DNA of 7,694 nt from Elusimicrobiota bacterium (GTDB taxonomy: Bacteria > RUG730), in NCBI GenBank assembly GCA_031259185.1, contig JAIRLV010000005.1:1-7694 (forward strand), written 5' to 3'. A program made the position numbers and the translations under genes. Of the stretch, positions 1 to 5,116 are shown one piece after another. The notes under the pieces were generated by a model. It worked only from the letters and a program-made list of their open reading frames with translations. It had not been told where the DNA came from and made no database searches. Numbering within the stretch: the first letter of the stretch is position 1; every line of letters starts with the position of its first letter.

Positions 1-138
1 TTTATTTTTATTTTTTAGATTTTTTAAATTTGTTCCAGTTATAATAGAGATATAAACTCCCAATAAAGGGAAAACACAAGGAGAAAAAAAACTGAGTATG
101 CCTGCTGTAAATGCAGAAATAATAGTAATATTTTGCAT
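1..138 (-). CDS. ccdA: CcdA/DsbD-type membrane electron-transfer protein, N-terminal fragment (cut by window edge)
   Basis: Only the first 46 codons are present; the frame is still open at the left edge. The product begins MQNITIISAFTAGILSFFSP and continues CVFPLLGVYISIITG, which is the first transmembrane helix of the CcdA / DsbD-transmembrane family with its Ser-Pro-Cys signature. Cys21 would be the first of the two membrane-embedded redox cysteines. Known members move reducing equivalents from cytoplasmic thioredoxin across the inner membrane to periplasmic thiol proteins, for cytochrome c maturation or disulfide reduction. Here Gly27 stands where many members have a Pro after SPCxxPLL, a mild variation. 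The ATG is supported by a good ribosome site 7 bases upstream. It follows gcvT on the same strand after 61 bases, so cotranscription is possible. The full length, the second cysteine and any extra domains cannot be seen, so small CcdA and long DsbD cannot be told apart. Confidence 0.8.
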   Translation of the reverse strand, partial: MQNITIISAFTAGILSFFSPCVFPLLGVYISIITGTNLKNLKNKNK

Positions 139-145
139 CTAAACT

Positions 146-153
146 TCACCTTT
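146..153 (-). promoter_or_regulatory. Ribosome binding site of the ccdA-type gene
   Basis: On the minus strand AAAGGTGA lies 7 bases before the ATG at 138. It pairs well with the 3' end of 16S rRNA, and it fixes the start of this truncated gene. Confidence 0.7.
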
Positions 154-199
154 AAAAAGTTATTCAACTCAAATTAAAATTACAATTTTTATAAATTAT

Positions 200-1339
200 T
201 TATATAATATTCAATTTTTCTTTTATTTTAGAATTATAATAAAATTTTGGTTTAGTTATTTTTGCATTAACTTTTTTATTTCTTATCAAAACTTCAACTT
301 TGGAACCTATTTCAATATCAGAATCTAAATAACCAAGAGCTATAATTTTATTCAAAAAAAACGAAAAAGTTCCGCTAGTTATAAATCCAACATTCTTATT
401 TTCAAAAAAAATTTCATTATAATGTCTAGGAATAAACTTTTTATCTTCAAAATCTAATCCGATTATTTTTTTGTTTATTCCATTTTTTATTTGTAATTTT
501 AATATTTCTTTACCACAAAAAACTTCTTTTTTATCTAAATCAAGAACCCAATTTAATCCACTTTCTATTGGGGAAAATTTGTCAGATAACTCATTTCCAT
601 AAAGCGGATATCCAGCTTCTAGTCTTAGAACATCTCTCGCGCCAAGTCCACAAGGTATAACTTTATATTCTAATATTTTTTTCCAGAAATTTATAGCAAA
701 AAATATATCATCATCATAATTCAATGGCAATATAATTTCAAAACCTATTTCTCCAGTATATCCAGTTCTTGCAATAACAAAATTTTTGTTATATTCATTA
801 ATTTTGCAAAAATAATAATAATCTAAATTTAAAATTTTGGTATAATTTTCAGGAAATATTTTTTTCAAAATTTGTATACTATTAGGACCTTGCAAAGCTA
901 AAATTACTTTTTTTTCAATTATTATCTTAACTTCTTTAAAAAAATTTTCAACTTTAAAATTTTTTAAGTATTTAAAAACTTTTTCGCCATTTTCGGAATT
1001 AGAAACAATAAAAAAACCATCATTATCAATTTTATAAATTATTATATCGTCAATAATTCCAGCATTTTCGTTGCAAATTACACTATATGAAGCCGAATAA
1101 TTTTTCTTTTTTTTTATATCAATAGTCACTATTTGATTAAGGAAAGCGTCAGAATTTTTACCAATAACGGAAATAAAAGACATGTGCGAAACATCAAAAA
1201 TCCCTACATTATTTCTAACTGCCAAATGTTCTTCTTTTATTCCAGAAAAATAAATCGGCATCTCATAACTACCGAAATTTGACATAAAAACGTTTTTAAA
1301 AAGTTTTTTCATTTCGTCGAAAAAAATAGTTCTTTTCAT
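200..1339 (-). CDS. gcvT: Aminomethyltransferase, T-protein of the glycine cleavage system
   Basis: 379 residues, close to the usual 360-375. T-protein takes the aminomethyl group from lipoylated H-protein and, with tetrahydrofolate, releases ammonia and makes 5,10-methylene-THF in the cytoplasm. Family blocks run in order: an N-terminus of the MKxTxxxE type, EMPIYFSGIKEEHLAVRNN (26-44), GIFDVSHM (46-53), GIIDDIIIY (94-102) holding the conserved Asp97/98 pair that includes the catalytic Asp of the family, RTGYTGEIGFEI (191-202), CGLGARDVLRLEAGYPLYG (230-248) and SPIESGLNW (256-264). The C-terminal barrel motif reads TSGTFSFFLNKIIALGY, with Phe where TSGxxSP is common. The ATG at 1339 is chosen because residues 1-10 align with the family start. 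No gcvH or gcvP lies beside it. It sits 82 bases after rpiB and 61 before the ccdA-type gene. A related folate enzyme such as YgfZ is unlikely given the full set of GcvT blocks. Confidence 0.95.
   Translation of the reverse strand: MKRTIFFDEMKKLFKNVFMSNFGSYEMPIYFSGIKEEHLAVRNNVGIFDVSHMSFISVIGKNSDAFLNQIVTIDIKKKKNYSASYSVICNENAGIIDDIIIYKIDNDGFFIVSNSENGEKVFKYLKNFKVENFFKEVKIIIEKKVILALQGPNSIQILKKIFPENYTKILNLDYYYFCKINEYNKNFVIARTGYTGEIGFEIILPLNYDDDIFFAINFWKKILEYKVIPCGLGARDVLRLEAGYPLYGNELSDKFSPIESGLNWVLDLDKKEVFCGKEILKLQIKNGINKKIIGLDFEDKKFIPRHYNEIFFENKNVGFITSGTFSFFLNKIIALGYLDSDIEIGSKVEVLIRNKKVNAKITKPKFYYNSKIKEKLNII
1107..1115. repeat. 9-base homopolymer in gcvT
   Basis: An unbroken run of nine T on the plus strand (A9 in the coding strand) encodes part of the KKKK stretch at gcvT residues 76-79. 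It is the longest mononucleotide run I see in this gene. Confidence 0.8.
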
Positions 1340-1350
1340 TTATTCAAAAT

Positions 1351-1358
1351 TACCTTTT
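1351..1358 (-). promoter_or_regulatory. Probable ribosome binding site of gcvT, long spacing
   Basis: AAAAGGTA on the minus strand ends 11 bases before the ATG at 1339, a longer gap than for the other genes here. No better-spaced site is present, and the next in-frame ATG (codon 10) would remove conserved N-terminal residues, so the upstream start is kept. Confidence 0.5.
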
Positions 1359-1359
1359 A

Positions 1360-1373
1360 ATTATAATATTATA
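1360..1373 (-). promoter_or_regulatory. Possible -10 boxes of a gcvT promoter
   Basis: Two perfect TATAAT hexamers on the minus strand (1368-1373 and 1360-1365) lie in the 82-base gap between rpiB and gcvT. A weak TTAATA sits 17 bases upstream of the first (4 of 6 matches to TTGACA). In DNA this rich in A and T such matches arise easily, so an independent gcvT promoter is only a possibility. Readthrough from rpiB is equally reasonable because I see no terminator hairpin in the gap. Confidence 0.3.
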
Positions 1374-1421
1374 AATGTTAGAATCTTTTTTATTAAAAAT
1401 TAAGTATTGAAAAATTATTGT

Positions 1422-1901
1422 TCAATTTTTTTTTGGGTGGAAATTTTTTTGTATTTTCTGTTCTAATAATGTTATTTTTTTTAATCTTTTTATATGTCTA
1501 TCCCCTTCAAATTCAGTTTCAAGCCATTTTTGTAGAATCAAAATATTTTGATTGTTTTCAACAAGCCTTGCTCCTAAACATAAAATATTCGCATCATTAT
1601 GAAGCCTAGACATCTCTGCCATATATTCTGTTACACAAAGCGATGCTCTGATTTTGTGTATTTTATTAGCTACGATACTCATACCAATCCCAGTACCACA
1701 AATCAAAATACCTTTATCAACAACCTTGTCTCTAACTTTTTCTGCGACTATTTTTGCATAATCCGCATAATCCGATCTTTGTAATGAGTAAGTACCCTCA
1801 TCAGAAACTAAATAATCTTTATCTCTAAAATATTTTAAAATTTCTTTTTTTAGATCAAATCCAGCATGGTCTGATCCTAACGAAATCTTTATTTTTTCCA
1901 T
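1422..1901 (-). CDS. rpiB: Ribose-5-phosphate isomerase B
   Basis: 159 residues, typical for the RpiB/LacAB family (about 145-160). It interconverts ribulose 5-phosphate and ribose 5-phosphate in the non-oxidative pentose phosphate pathway, in the cytoplasm. The single Rossmann-like domain shows SDHAGF (10-15, Asp11/His12), the CGTGIGMSIVANK loop (68-80) with Cys68 as the catalytic base and Thr70, and SRLHNDANILCLGAR (98-112) with His101, which serves ring opening in the family. FEGDRHIKRLKKI (131-143) holds the phosphate-binding Arg pair, with Asp in place of the second Gly of the common FEGGRH. The start at 1901 is backed by AAGGA 8 bases upstream. The gene lies 26 bases after dnaB, so it is probably cotranscribed. 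The last codons contain a run of nine A just before the TGA stop. An allose- or galactose-6-phosphate isomerase is possible in this family, but the context is housekeeping. Confidence 0.95.
   Translation of the reverse strand: MEKIKISLGSDHAGFDLKKEILKYFRDKDYLVSDEGTYSLQRSDYADYAKIVAEKVRDKVVDKGILICGTGIGMSIVANKIHKIRASLCVTEYMAEMSRLHNDANILCLGARLVENNQNILILQKWLETEFEGDRHIKRLKKITLLEQKIQKNFHPKKN
1426..1434. repeat. 9-base homopolymer at the 3' end of rpiB
   Basis: Nine T on the plus strand are A9 in the coding strand, spanning the final Pro-Lys-Lys-Asn codons directly before the TGA stop. A slip of one base here would change only the last few residues or extend the tail. Confidence 0.8.
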
Positions 1902-1909
1902 TATAAGGA

Positions 1910-1914
1910 TCCTT
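1910..1914 (-). promoter_or_regulatory. Ribosome binding site of rpiB
   Basis: AAGGA, 8 bases before the ATG, sits in the 26-base gap after dnaB. It is half of a perfect 10-base palindrome, AAGGATCCTT (1905-1914), so the site could be hidden by a very short hairpin. Such a hairpin would have almost no loop, so regulation through it is doubtful. Confidence 0.6.
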
Positions 1915-1927
1915 GTATTTTTTATAT

Positions 1928-3262
1928 TTAATAAGCTACATCTTTCATATCTTTAAATCTGGTAAATTGTCCTTCAAAAACTAATTCTATTGTTCCAACT
2001 GGACCATTTCTTTGTTTTCCAATAATTAATTCTGCTTTATTTTCTAATTCTGGAATATTTGGCTTATAGTATCCTTCTCTATATAAAAAGGCAACTAAAT
2101 CAGCGTCTTGTTCGATAGAACCTGATTCTCTTAAATCTGATAATTGAGGTTTTTGATCAACTCTTTTTTCTGTAGCTCTAGATAATTGAGATAAAGCTAC
2201 AACTGGAACTTTTAGATCTTTTGCTAAAATTTTCAATCCTCTTGTGATTTCCGAAATATCTTGTTGACGATATTCAGCTTTTCCTGTTCTTCCAGACATC
2301 AATTGTAAATAGTCTATTATAATCAAGGATAGCCCTTTTTCCATTTTCAGCCTTCTAGCGCGAGATTTCATGTCGAGAACTGTCAATGCTGGAGAATCAT
2401 CTATGAAAATTAAAGCTTCTGAGAGTTTTGATGCGGCATTTGTAATAGGCGTCCATGCTTTTTGAGATAAAAAGCCATTTCTTACATGATGAGCGTTTAC
2501 TTTTGCTTGAGAACAAAGCATCCTAAAAACTAATTCGTCTGCAGACATTTCCAAACTAAAAATTGCAACTGTTTTTTTTTCATGTATTGCCACATGTTCT
2601 GCAATATTTAAGCAAAATGAGGTTTTTCCCATCGCAGGACGAGCGGCTACAATTATGAGATTAGAAGGTTGCAAACCAGAAGTCAAATTATCAAAATCAG
2701 CAAAACCTGTTCTAAGCCCTGTCGTACTTTTTTTATCTGTAAAGAACGTGCTAATTTTTTCTATTGTTTCATGGGTTTTTTCAGAAATTTGAATAAATCC
2801 AGAAACCTCGCGTTTTTGCGCAATATCAAAAATTTTTTGTTCTGCATTATCCAAAATTTTTTCAGTGTCTTCTTCTGATGAATAACATTCATTTATTATT
2901 TCTGTTGACGAATTTATTAAACTTCGCAAAATACTTTTTTCTTTTACAATATTTGCATAATATTCTAGATGGGCTGCAGTTGAAACACTGTCTAAAAGCG
3001 TAGTTAAATATTCTTTGCCGCCAATTTTTTCAAGTTGCTGTGATTTTGAAAGCTCTTCTATAACAATTAAAATATCTATTGGAATTCCAAGATTGAATAA
3101 TTTTTCAATTACCTTAAATATAAGTTTATGAGATTCATAATAAAAATTATTTTCTTTTAAAATTTCTAGAGCAATGTTGACTGCAGAAGTATCTAATAGC
3201 ATTGATCCTAAAACTGCTTTTTCAGCATCAATATTATGAGGTTGTACTCTGTCAATTTTCAT
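1928..3262 (-). CDS. dnaB: Replicative DNA helicase DnaB
   Basis: With the start chosen here the protein has 444 residues, within the usual 440-470. DnaB is the hexameric 5'-3' helicase that unwinds the replication fork and binds primase. An N-terminal DnaB domain opens with RVQPHNIDAEKAVLGSMLLD (5-24). A linker follows, then the RecA-like domain with Walker A ARPAMGKTS (207-215), SLEMSADELV (236-245), Walker B LIIIDYLQL (313-321), SQLSRATEKR (358-367), SDLRESGSIEQDAD (375-388) and the arginine-finger segment IGKQRNGP (414-421). No intein or insertion is seen. The frame is open to an ATG at 3289, but the ATG at 3262 has GGTGA 5 bases upstream and starts just before the conserved block. It overlaps rodZ by 11 bases, which suggests translational coupling. 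Its base composition is less extreme than that of rodZ and lolA, as expected for a strongly conserved protein. Confidence 0.97.
   Translation of the reverse strand: MKIDRVQPHNIDAEKAVLGSMLLDTSAVNIALEILKENNFYYESHKLIFKVIEKLFNLGIPIDILIVIEELSKSQQLEKIGGKEYLTTLLDSVSTAAHLEYYANIVKEKSILRSLINSSTEIINECYSSEEDTEKILDNAEQKIFDIAQKREVSGFIQISEKTHETIEKISTFFTDKKSTTGLRTGFADFDNLTSGLQPSNLIIVAARPAMGKTSFCLNIAEHVAIHEKKTVAIFSLEMSADELVFRMLCSQAKVNAHHVRNGFLSQKAWTPITNAASKLSEALIFIDDSPALTVLDMKSRARRLKMEKGLSLIIIDYLQLMSGRTGKAEYRQQDISEITRGLKILAKDLKVPVVALSQLSRATEKRVDQKPQLSDLRESGSIEQDADLVAFLYREGYYKPNIPELENKAELIIGKQRNGPVGTIELVFEGQFTRFKDMKDVAY
2572..2580. repeat. 9-base homopolymer inside dnaB
   Basis: Nine T on the plus strand are A9 in the coding strand, within the Glu-Lys-Lys-Thr codons in the helicase domain between Walker A and the SLEMS block. 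Slippage here would truncate the helicase in its catalytic core. Confidence 0.8.
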
Positions 3263-4139
3263 TAGTATCACCATACCCCATTTCTTCATTTAAAGTCCAG
3301 CTATTGTAATTTTCGTAATTCAAAACAATTTTATTTACATTTTTATTAGAATCTTTTCTTATGTCCATTTTTCTACCATTCAGATTGGCTTCTAAAAAAT
3401 CTACATTTCCTATTAATAAATCTATTGTATCAAAAAAAAATATTTTCAAATTATCGCCTTTTTTTAATGTACCATTAAAAAAATTTCGGTTATCAACTTT
3501 AATATCTAACCAAGAATTTTGTTTGGCATACAAATCTAGCGATAATATCTCTTTTATGGGTTTTTGATAGAAATTAGGTTTTTCTTTTAATATATTTTGT
3601 ATATTTCGGTCAATATTTTTTATATCTTCTACTATATATTTATATTTTTCTTTTAAAAAAAAGAAAGAAAAAGTTAATAACATCAGTAAAAAAATTAATA
3701 TAATAAATGAAAAAATATTTAATATTTTGAAATATACTTTCCGTCTTTTATTTGAAATATTGGAATTTTTTTTATCATGAGAGTTTTTATATTCGCGACT
3801 CTTGTCAATTTTTGAAAATTTATTTATAAAACAGATTTTTATGAGATTTTTTTTATGATTTGTTTTTTCATTTATGAATTTTTCTTTTGAATTTTCAGTA
3901 TAATTAATGTTTTTTTTCAATTCTAAATAAAGTTTATAAATTTCTGTATCTTTTATACCGAGATATGAGATATAATTTTTTAGAAAACCCGTCGCATAAG
4001 GCTCTATCGGCATTTTTGTAAAATCTTCCTCCTCAAAAGCCTGCAAATACACCTCCTTTATTTTAGTAGCATTAGCAACTTCTAAAATTGTGACTTTTTT
4101 ATCTTCTCTTTTTTGTTTTAATATCTTTCCAAAACTCAT
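3252..4139 (-). CDS. rodZ: RodZ-like cell-shape protein (helix-turn-helix, one membrane helix, DUF4115-like C-terminus)
   Basis: 295 residues. RodZ spans the inner membrane and links the MreB cytoskeleton to the wall-elongation machinery. Residues 1-72 are an Xre-like helix-turn-helix domain of the RodZ type: GKILKQKREDKKVTILEVA, then ATKIKEVYLQAFEEEDF and PYATGFLKNYISYLGI. Residues 75-135 are a Lys/Asn-rich cytoplasmic linker ending in KRRK. A single hydrophobic helix spans about 138-162. The outer part ends in a domain (about 200-275) with the RodZ pattern: QNSWLDIKVDNRNFFNGTLKKG, then LIGNVDFLEANLNGR. The start has AGAGGA 8 bases upstream. That site overlaps the TAG stop of the lolA-like gene, and the 3' end overlaps dnaB. 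mreB is not in the window. A plain DNA-binding regulator is unlikely given the membrane helix and C-terminal domain. The gene is more AT-rich and less conserved than dnaB. Confidence 0.82.
   Translation of the reverse strand: MSFGKILKQKREDKKVTILEVANATKIKEVYLQAFEEEDFTKMPIEPYATGFLKNYISYLGIKDTEIYKLYLELKKNINYTENSKEKFINEKTNHKKNLIKICFINKFSKIDKSREYKNSHDKKNSNISNKRRKVYFKILNIFSFIILIFLLMLLTFSFFFLKEKYKYIVEDIKNIDRNIQNILKEKPNFYQKPIKEILSLDLYAKQNSWLDIKVDNRNFFNGTLKKGDNLKIFFFDTIDLLIGNVDFLEANLNGRKMDIRKDSNKNVNKIVLNYENYNSWTLNEEMGYGDTNEN
3267..3273 (-). promoter_or_regulatory. Ribosome binding site that decides the dnaB start
   Basis: GGTGA, within minus-strand TGGTGAT, lies inside the last codons of rodZ, 5 bases before the ATG at 3262. 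The upstream in-frame ATG at 3289 has only a weak GGA in front of it. The shorter dnaB start is therefore preferred. Confidence 0.6.
3432..3440. repeat. 9-base homopolymer in rodZ
   Basis: Nine A on the plus strand are T9 in the coding strand, encoding the three Phe residues at 234-236 in the C-terminal domain. Confidence 0.8.
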
Positions 4140-4147
4140 TATTTTGA

Positions 4148-4153
4148 TCCTCT
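4148..4153 (-). promoter_or_regulatory. Ribosome binding site of rodZ overlapping the lolA stop
   Basis: AGAGGA on the minus strand sits 8 bases before the rodZ ATG. Its first two bases are the last two bases of the TAG stop of the gene upstream, so a ribosome finishing lolA is delivered directly to the rodZ start. Confidence 0.65.
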
Positions 4154-4898
4154 ATATTTCAAAAATTTTTGTATCTTTTTTTATAATATTCTCAATTTCA
4201 AATTCCGAATCCTCAATGTTAAAATTCAAATTCAAATTTTTTATAGTTATTATAAATTTTGAGTATTCTTTATCCCAAATTATTTTTTTAGGATAAAAAT
4301 TTTTATTATCTATTGTCAAAATAACTTTATAATTTGTTTTTTTATCTTTAAAAATGAAATTAAAAGTTTCTAAATTTTTATCTTCCCAAAAAGAAGTAAT
4401 TTCATATTTATCAAGCAATGTATATTCAAATTTAAAAAAATCTATAACTTCGTCTCCAAAAAAATTTTCAGGAGTAGAATTATTATTATTTATATTTATA
4501 ATTAGTAATTGATTTTTAGCTTTTTCAAATATTTTCAAGTTTAATCCGTCAAATAAATAAATTATATCGTCTTTATTATAACTTACTTTAAAATTATTAG
4601 GATTTCTAAAAAAAATTTCTCCTTTATCAAAAATATCATCTTTTTCTTTAGATTTTTCAGTTAATGAATCATTTTCATATAAAGCATCTTCGAAATTTTG
4701 AATTTCTTGTCTAAAATCTAATCTAAAATTTTCAATTTTCTTGCCATTTTCTGACAATTGATTAAAAACTTTTTCTGCTTGTTTATTATTTAAAAAAAAA
4801 TTGTTATGTTGAATATTATTAATTTGTGAATATAAAAAAATATTCATAAAAAAAACATAGATAAATATTAGATTTAAAAATAATTTTATGTTTCTCAT
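4152..4898 (-). CDS. lolA: LolA-like periplasmic outer-membrane lipoprotein carrier
   Basis: 248 residues, longer than typical mature LolA plus signal (about 200). LolA carries lipoproteins from the LolCDE transporter across the periplasm to the outer membrane. Residues 1-24 form an export signal (Arg2 and Lys5, then a hydrophobic stretch 6-23) with no lipobox cysteine. The core matches the LolA fold pattern: an amphipathic strand with FRLDFRQEIQNF (58-69), then GEIFFRNPNNFKVSYNKDD (93-111) and the paired strand IIYLFDGLNLKIFEKAKNQL (112-131), where the family has a Pro-x-x-hydrophobic segment and a DG turn. Between them lies an acidic, low-complexity stretch (about 71-92) that explains part of the extra length. 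Asn and Lys are very frequent. No ribosome site is evident before the ATG, but a later start would lose the signal peptide. It opens the lolA-rodZ-dnaB-rpiB run. Similarity is clear in pattern only, so the symbol is tentative. Confidence 0.72.
   Translation of the reverse strand: MRNIKLFLNLIFIYVFFMNIFLYSQINNIQHNNFFLNNKQAEKVFNQLSENGKKIENFRLDFRQEIQNFEDALYENDSLTEKSKEKDDIFDKGEIFFRNPNNFKVSYNKDDIIYLFDGLNLKIFEKAKNQLLIININNNNSTPENFFGDEVIDFFKFEYTLLDKYEITSFWEDKNLETFNFIFKDKKTNYKVILTIDNKNFYPKKIIWDKEYSKFIITIKNLNLNFNIEDSEFEIENIIKKDTKIFEI
4792..4800. repeat. 9-base homopolymer near the 5' end of the lolA-like gene
   Basis: Nine A on the plus strand are T9 in the coding strand, encoding the Phe-Phe-Leu residues around 34-36, soon after the signal peptide. 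A frameshift here would abolish almost the whole mature protein. Confidence 0.8.
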
Positions 4899-4910
4899 CT
4901 TTTTTGAGTT

Positions 4911-4926
4911 TTATCAATTTATCAAT
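4911..4926 (-). repeat. Perfect tandem octamer in the presumed lolA 5' leader
   Basis: ATTGATAA occurs twice without a gap on the minus strand, 13 bases before the lolA start codon. It lies downstream of the candidate -10 box, so it would be inside the leader RNA. The function is unknown. Confidence 0.7.
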
Positions 4927-4940
4927 ATATAAAATTTTGT

Positions 4941-4946
4941 ATTATA
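4941..4946 (-). promoter_or_regulatory. Candidate -10 box for the lolA-rodZ-dnaB-rpiB operon
   Basis: This is a perfect TATAAT on the minus strand, 42 bases before the lolA ATG, giving a leader of about 35 bases. There is no convincing -35 at 17 bases; the best hexamer, TATAAA, matches at three positions. The box sits directly beside a 20-base palindrome. Its position ahead of a four-gene run supports it; the composition weakens it. Confidence 0.4.
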
Positions 4947-4947
4947 C

Positions 4948-4967
4948 TAAATTTTTATAAAAATTTA
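4948..4967. repeat. Perfect 20-base AT palindrome beside the lolA -10 box
   Basis: TAAATTTTTATAAAAATTTA is identical to its own reverse complement and fills the spacer just upstream of the candidate -10 box. The placement would suit a repressor site. With only A and T, and two opposing runs, it may equally be chance or a bent A-tract element. Confidence 0.7.
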
Positions 4968-5095
4968 TAGTTTTAAATAAATAGTTAATAAATTTTTTAT
5001 TCATATATTTATATTTTCATATCATTTATAAATACAAACATCTAAAACTAAACAACTATAATATAAAATAAAAAACTTAATTTGAATGAAAATAT

Positions 5096-5116
5096 TTACG
5101 ATTATGATTATGATTA
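5096..5116 (-). repeat. Hexamer repeat making four in-frame stop codons after ribBA
   Basis: On the minus strand a 6-base unit (TAATCA, last copy TAATCG, then TAA) begins with the ribBA stop codon. Because the unit is two codons long, every copy places another TAA in the ribBA frame: at 5116-5114, 5110-5108, 5104-5102 and 5098-5096. Confidence 0.85.

Larger units (their letters stand above)
4899..5113. other. 215-base intergenic region between ribBA and lolA
   Basis: I see no credible gene or RNA here. It holds the hexamer repeat after ribBA, a candidate lolA -10 box, a 20-base palindrome and a tandem octamer, listed separately. No G+C-rich hairpin followed by a T run is visible on the minus strand after ribBA, so an intrinsic terminator is not supported. 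Confidence 0.6.

Noticed and set aside
1340-1421. Glycine riboswitch upstream of gcvT
   Set aside because: The 82-base gap is too short and too A/T-rich to hold the conserved aptamer core.
1418-1784. Plus-strand open frames opposite rpiB (1418-1609 and 1599-1784)
   Set aside because: Both lie antisense to a fully conserved rpiB, have no recognisable domain and no ribosome site; they are by-products of AT-rich codons.
1905-1914. AAGGATCCTT palindrome as a terminator between dnaB and rpiB
   Set aside because: The stem has no loop and no following T run on the minus strand; its half is better explained as the rpiB ribosome site.
2669-2878. Plus-strand open frame opposite dnaB
   Set aside because: Antisense to the conserved helicase linker and core, Phe/Cys-rich with no family pattern.
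3263-3289. Longer dnaB start at 3289 (nine extra residues)
   Set aside because: It would overlap rodZ by 38 bases and has a weaker ribosome site; the extra residues MKKWGMVIL have no match to the DnaB N-terminus.
3361-3567. Plus-strand open frame opposite rodZ
   Set aside because: Entirely antisense to the RodZ C-terminal domain; no independent support.
4090-4296. Plus-strand open frame spanning the rodZ/lolA junction, with a hydrophobic look
   Set aside because: Hydrophobicity follows from reading Lys/Asn-rich codons in reverse (Phe/Ile); no ribosome site or known domain.
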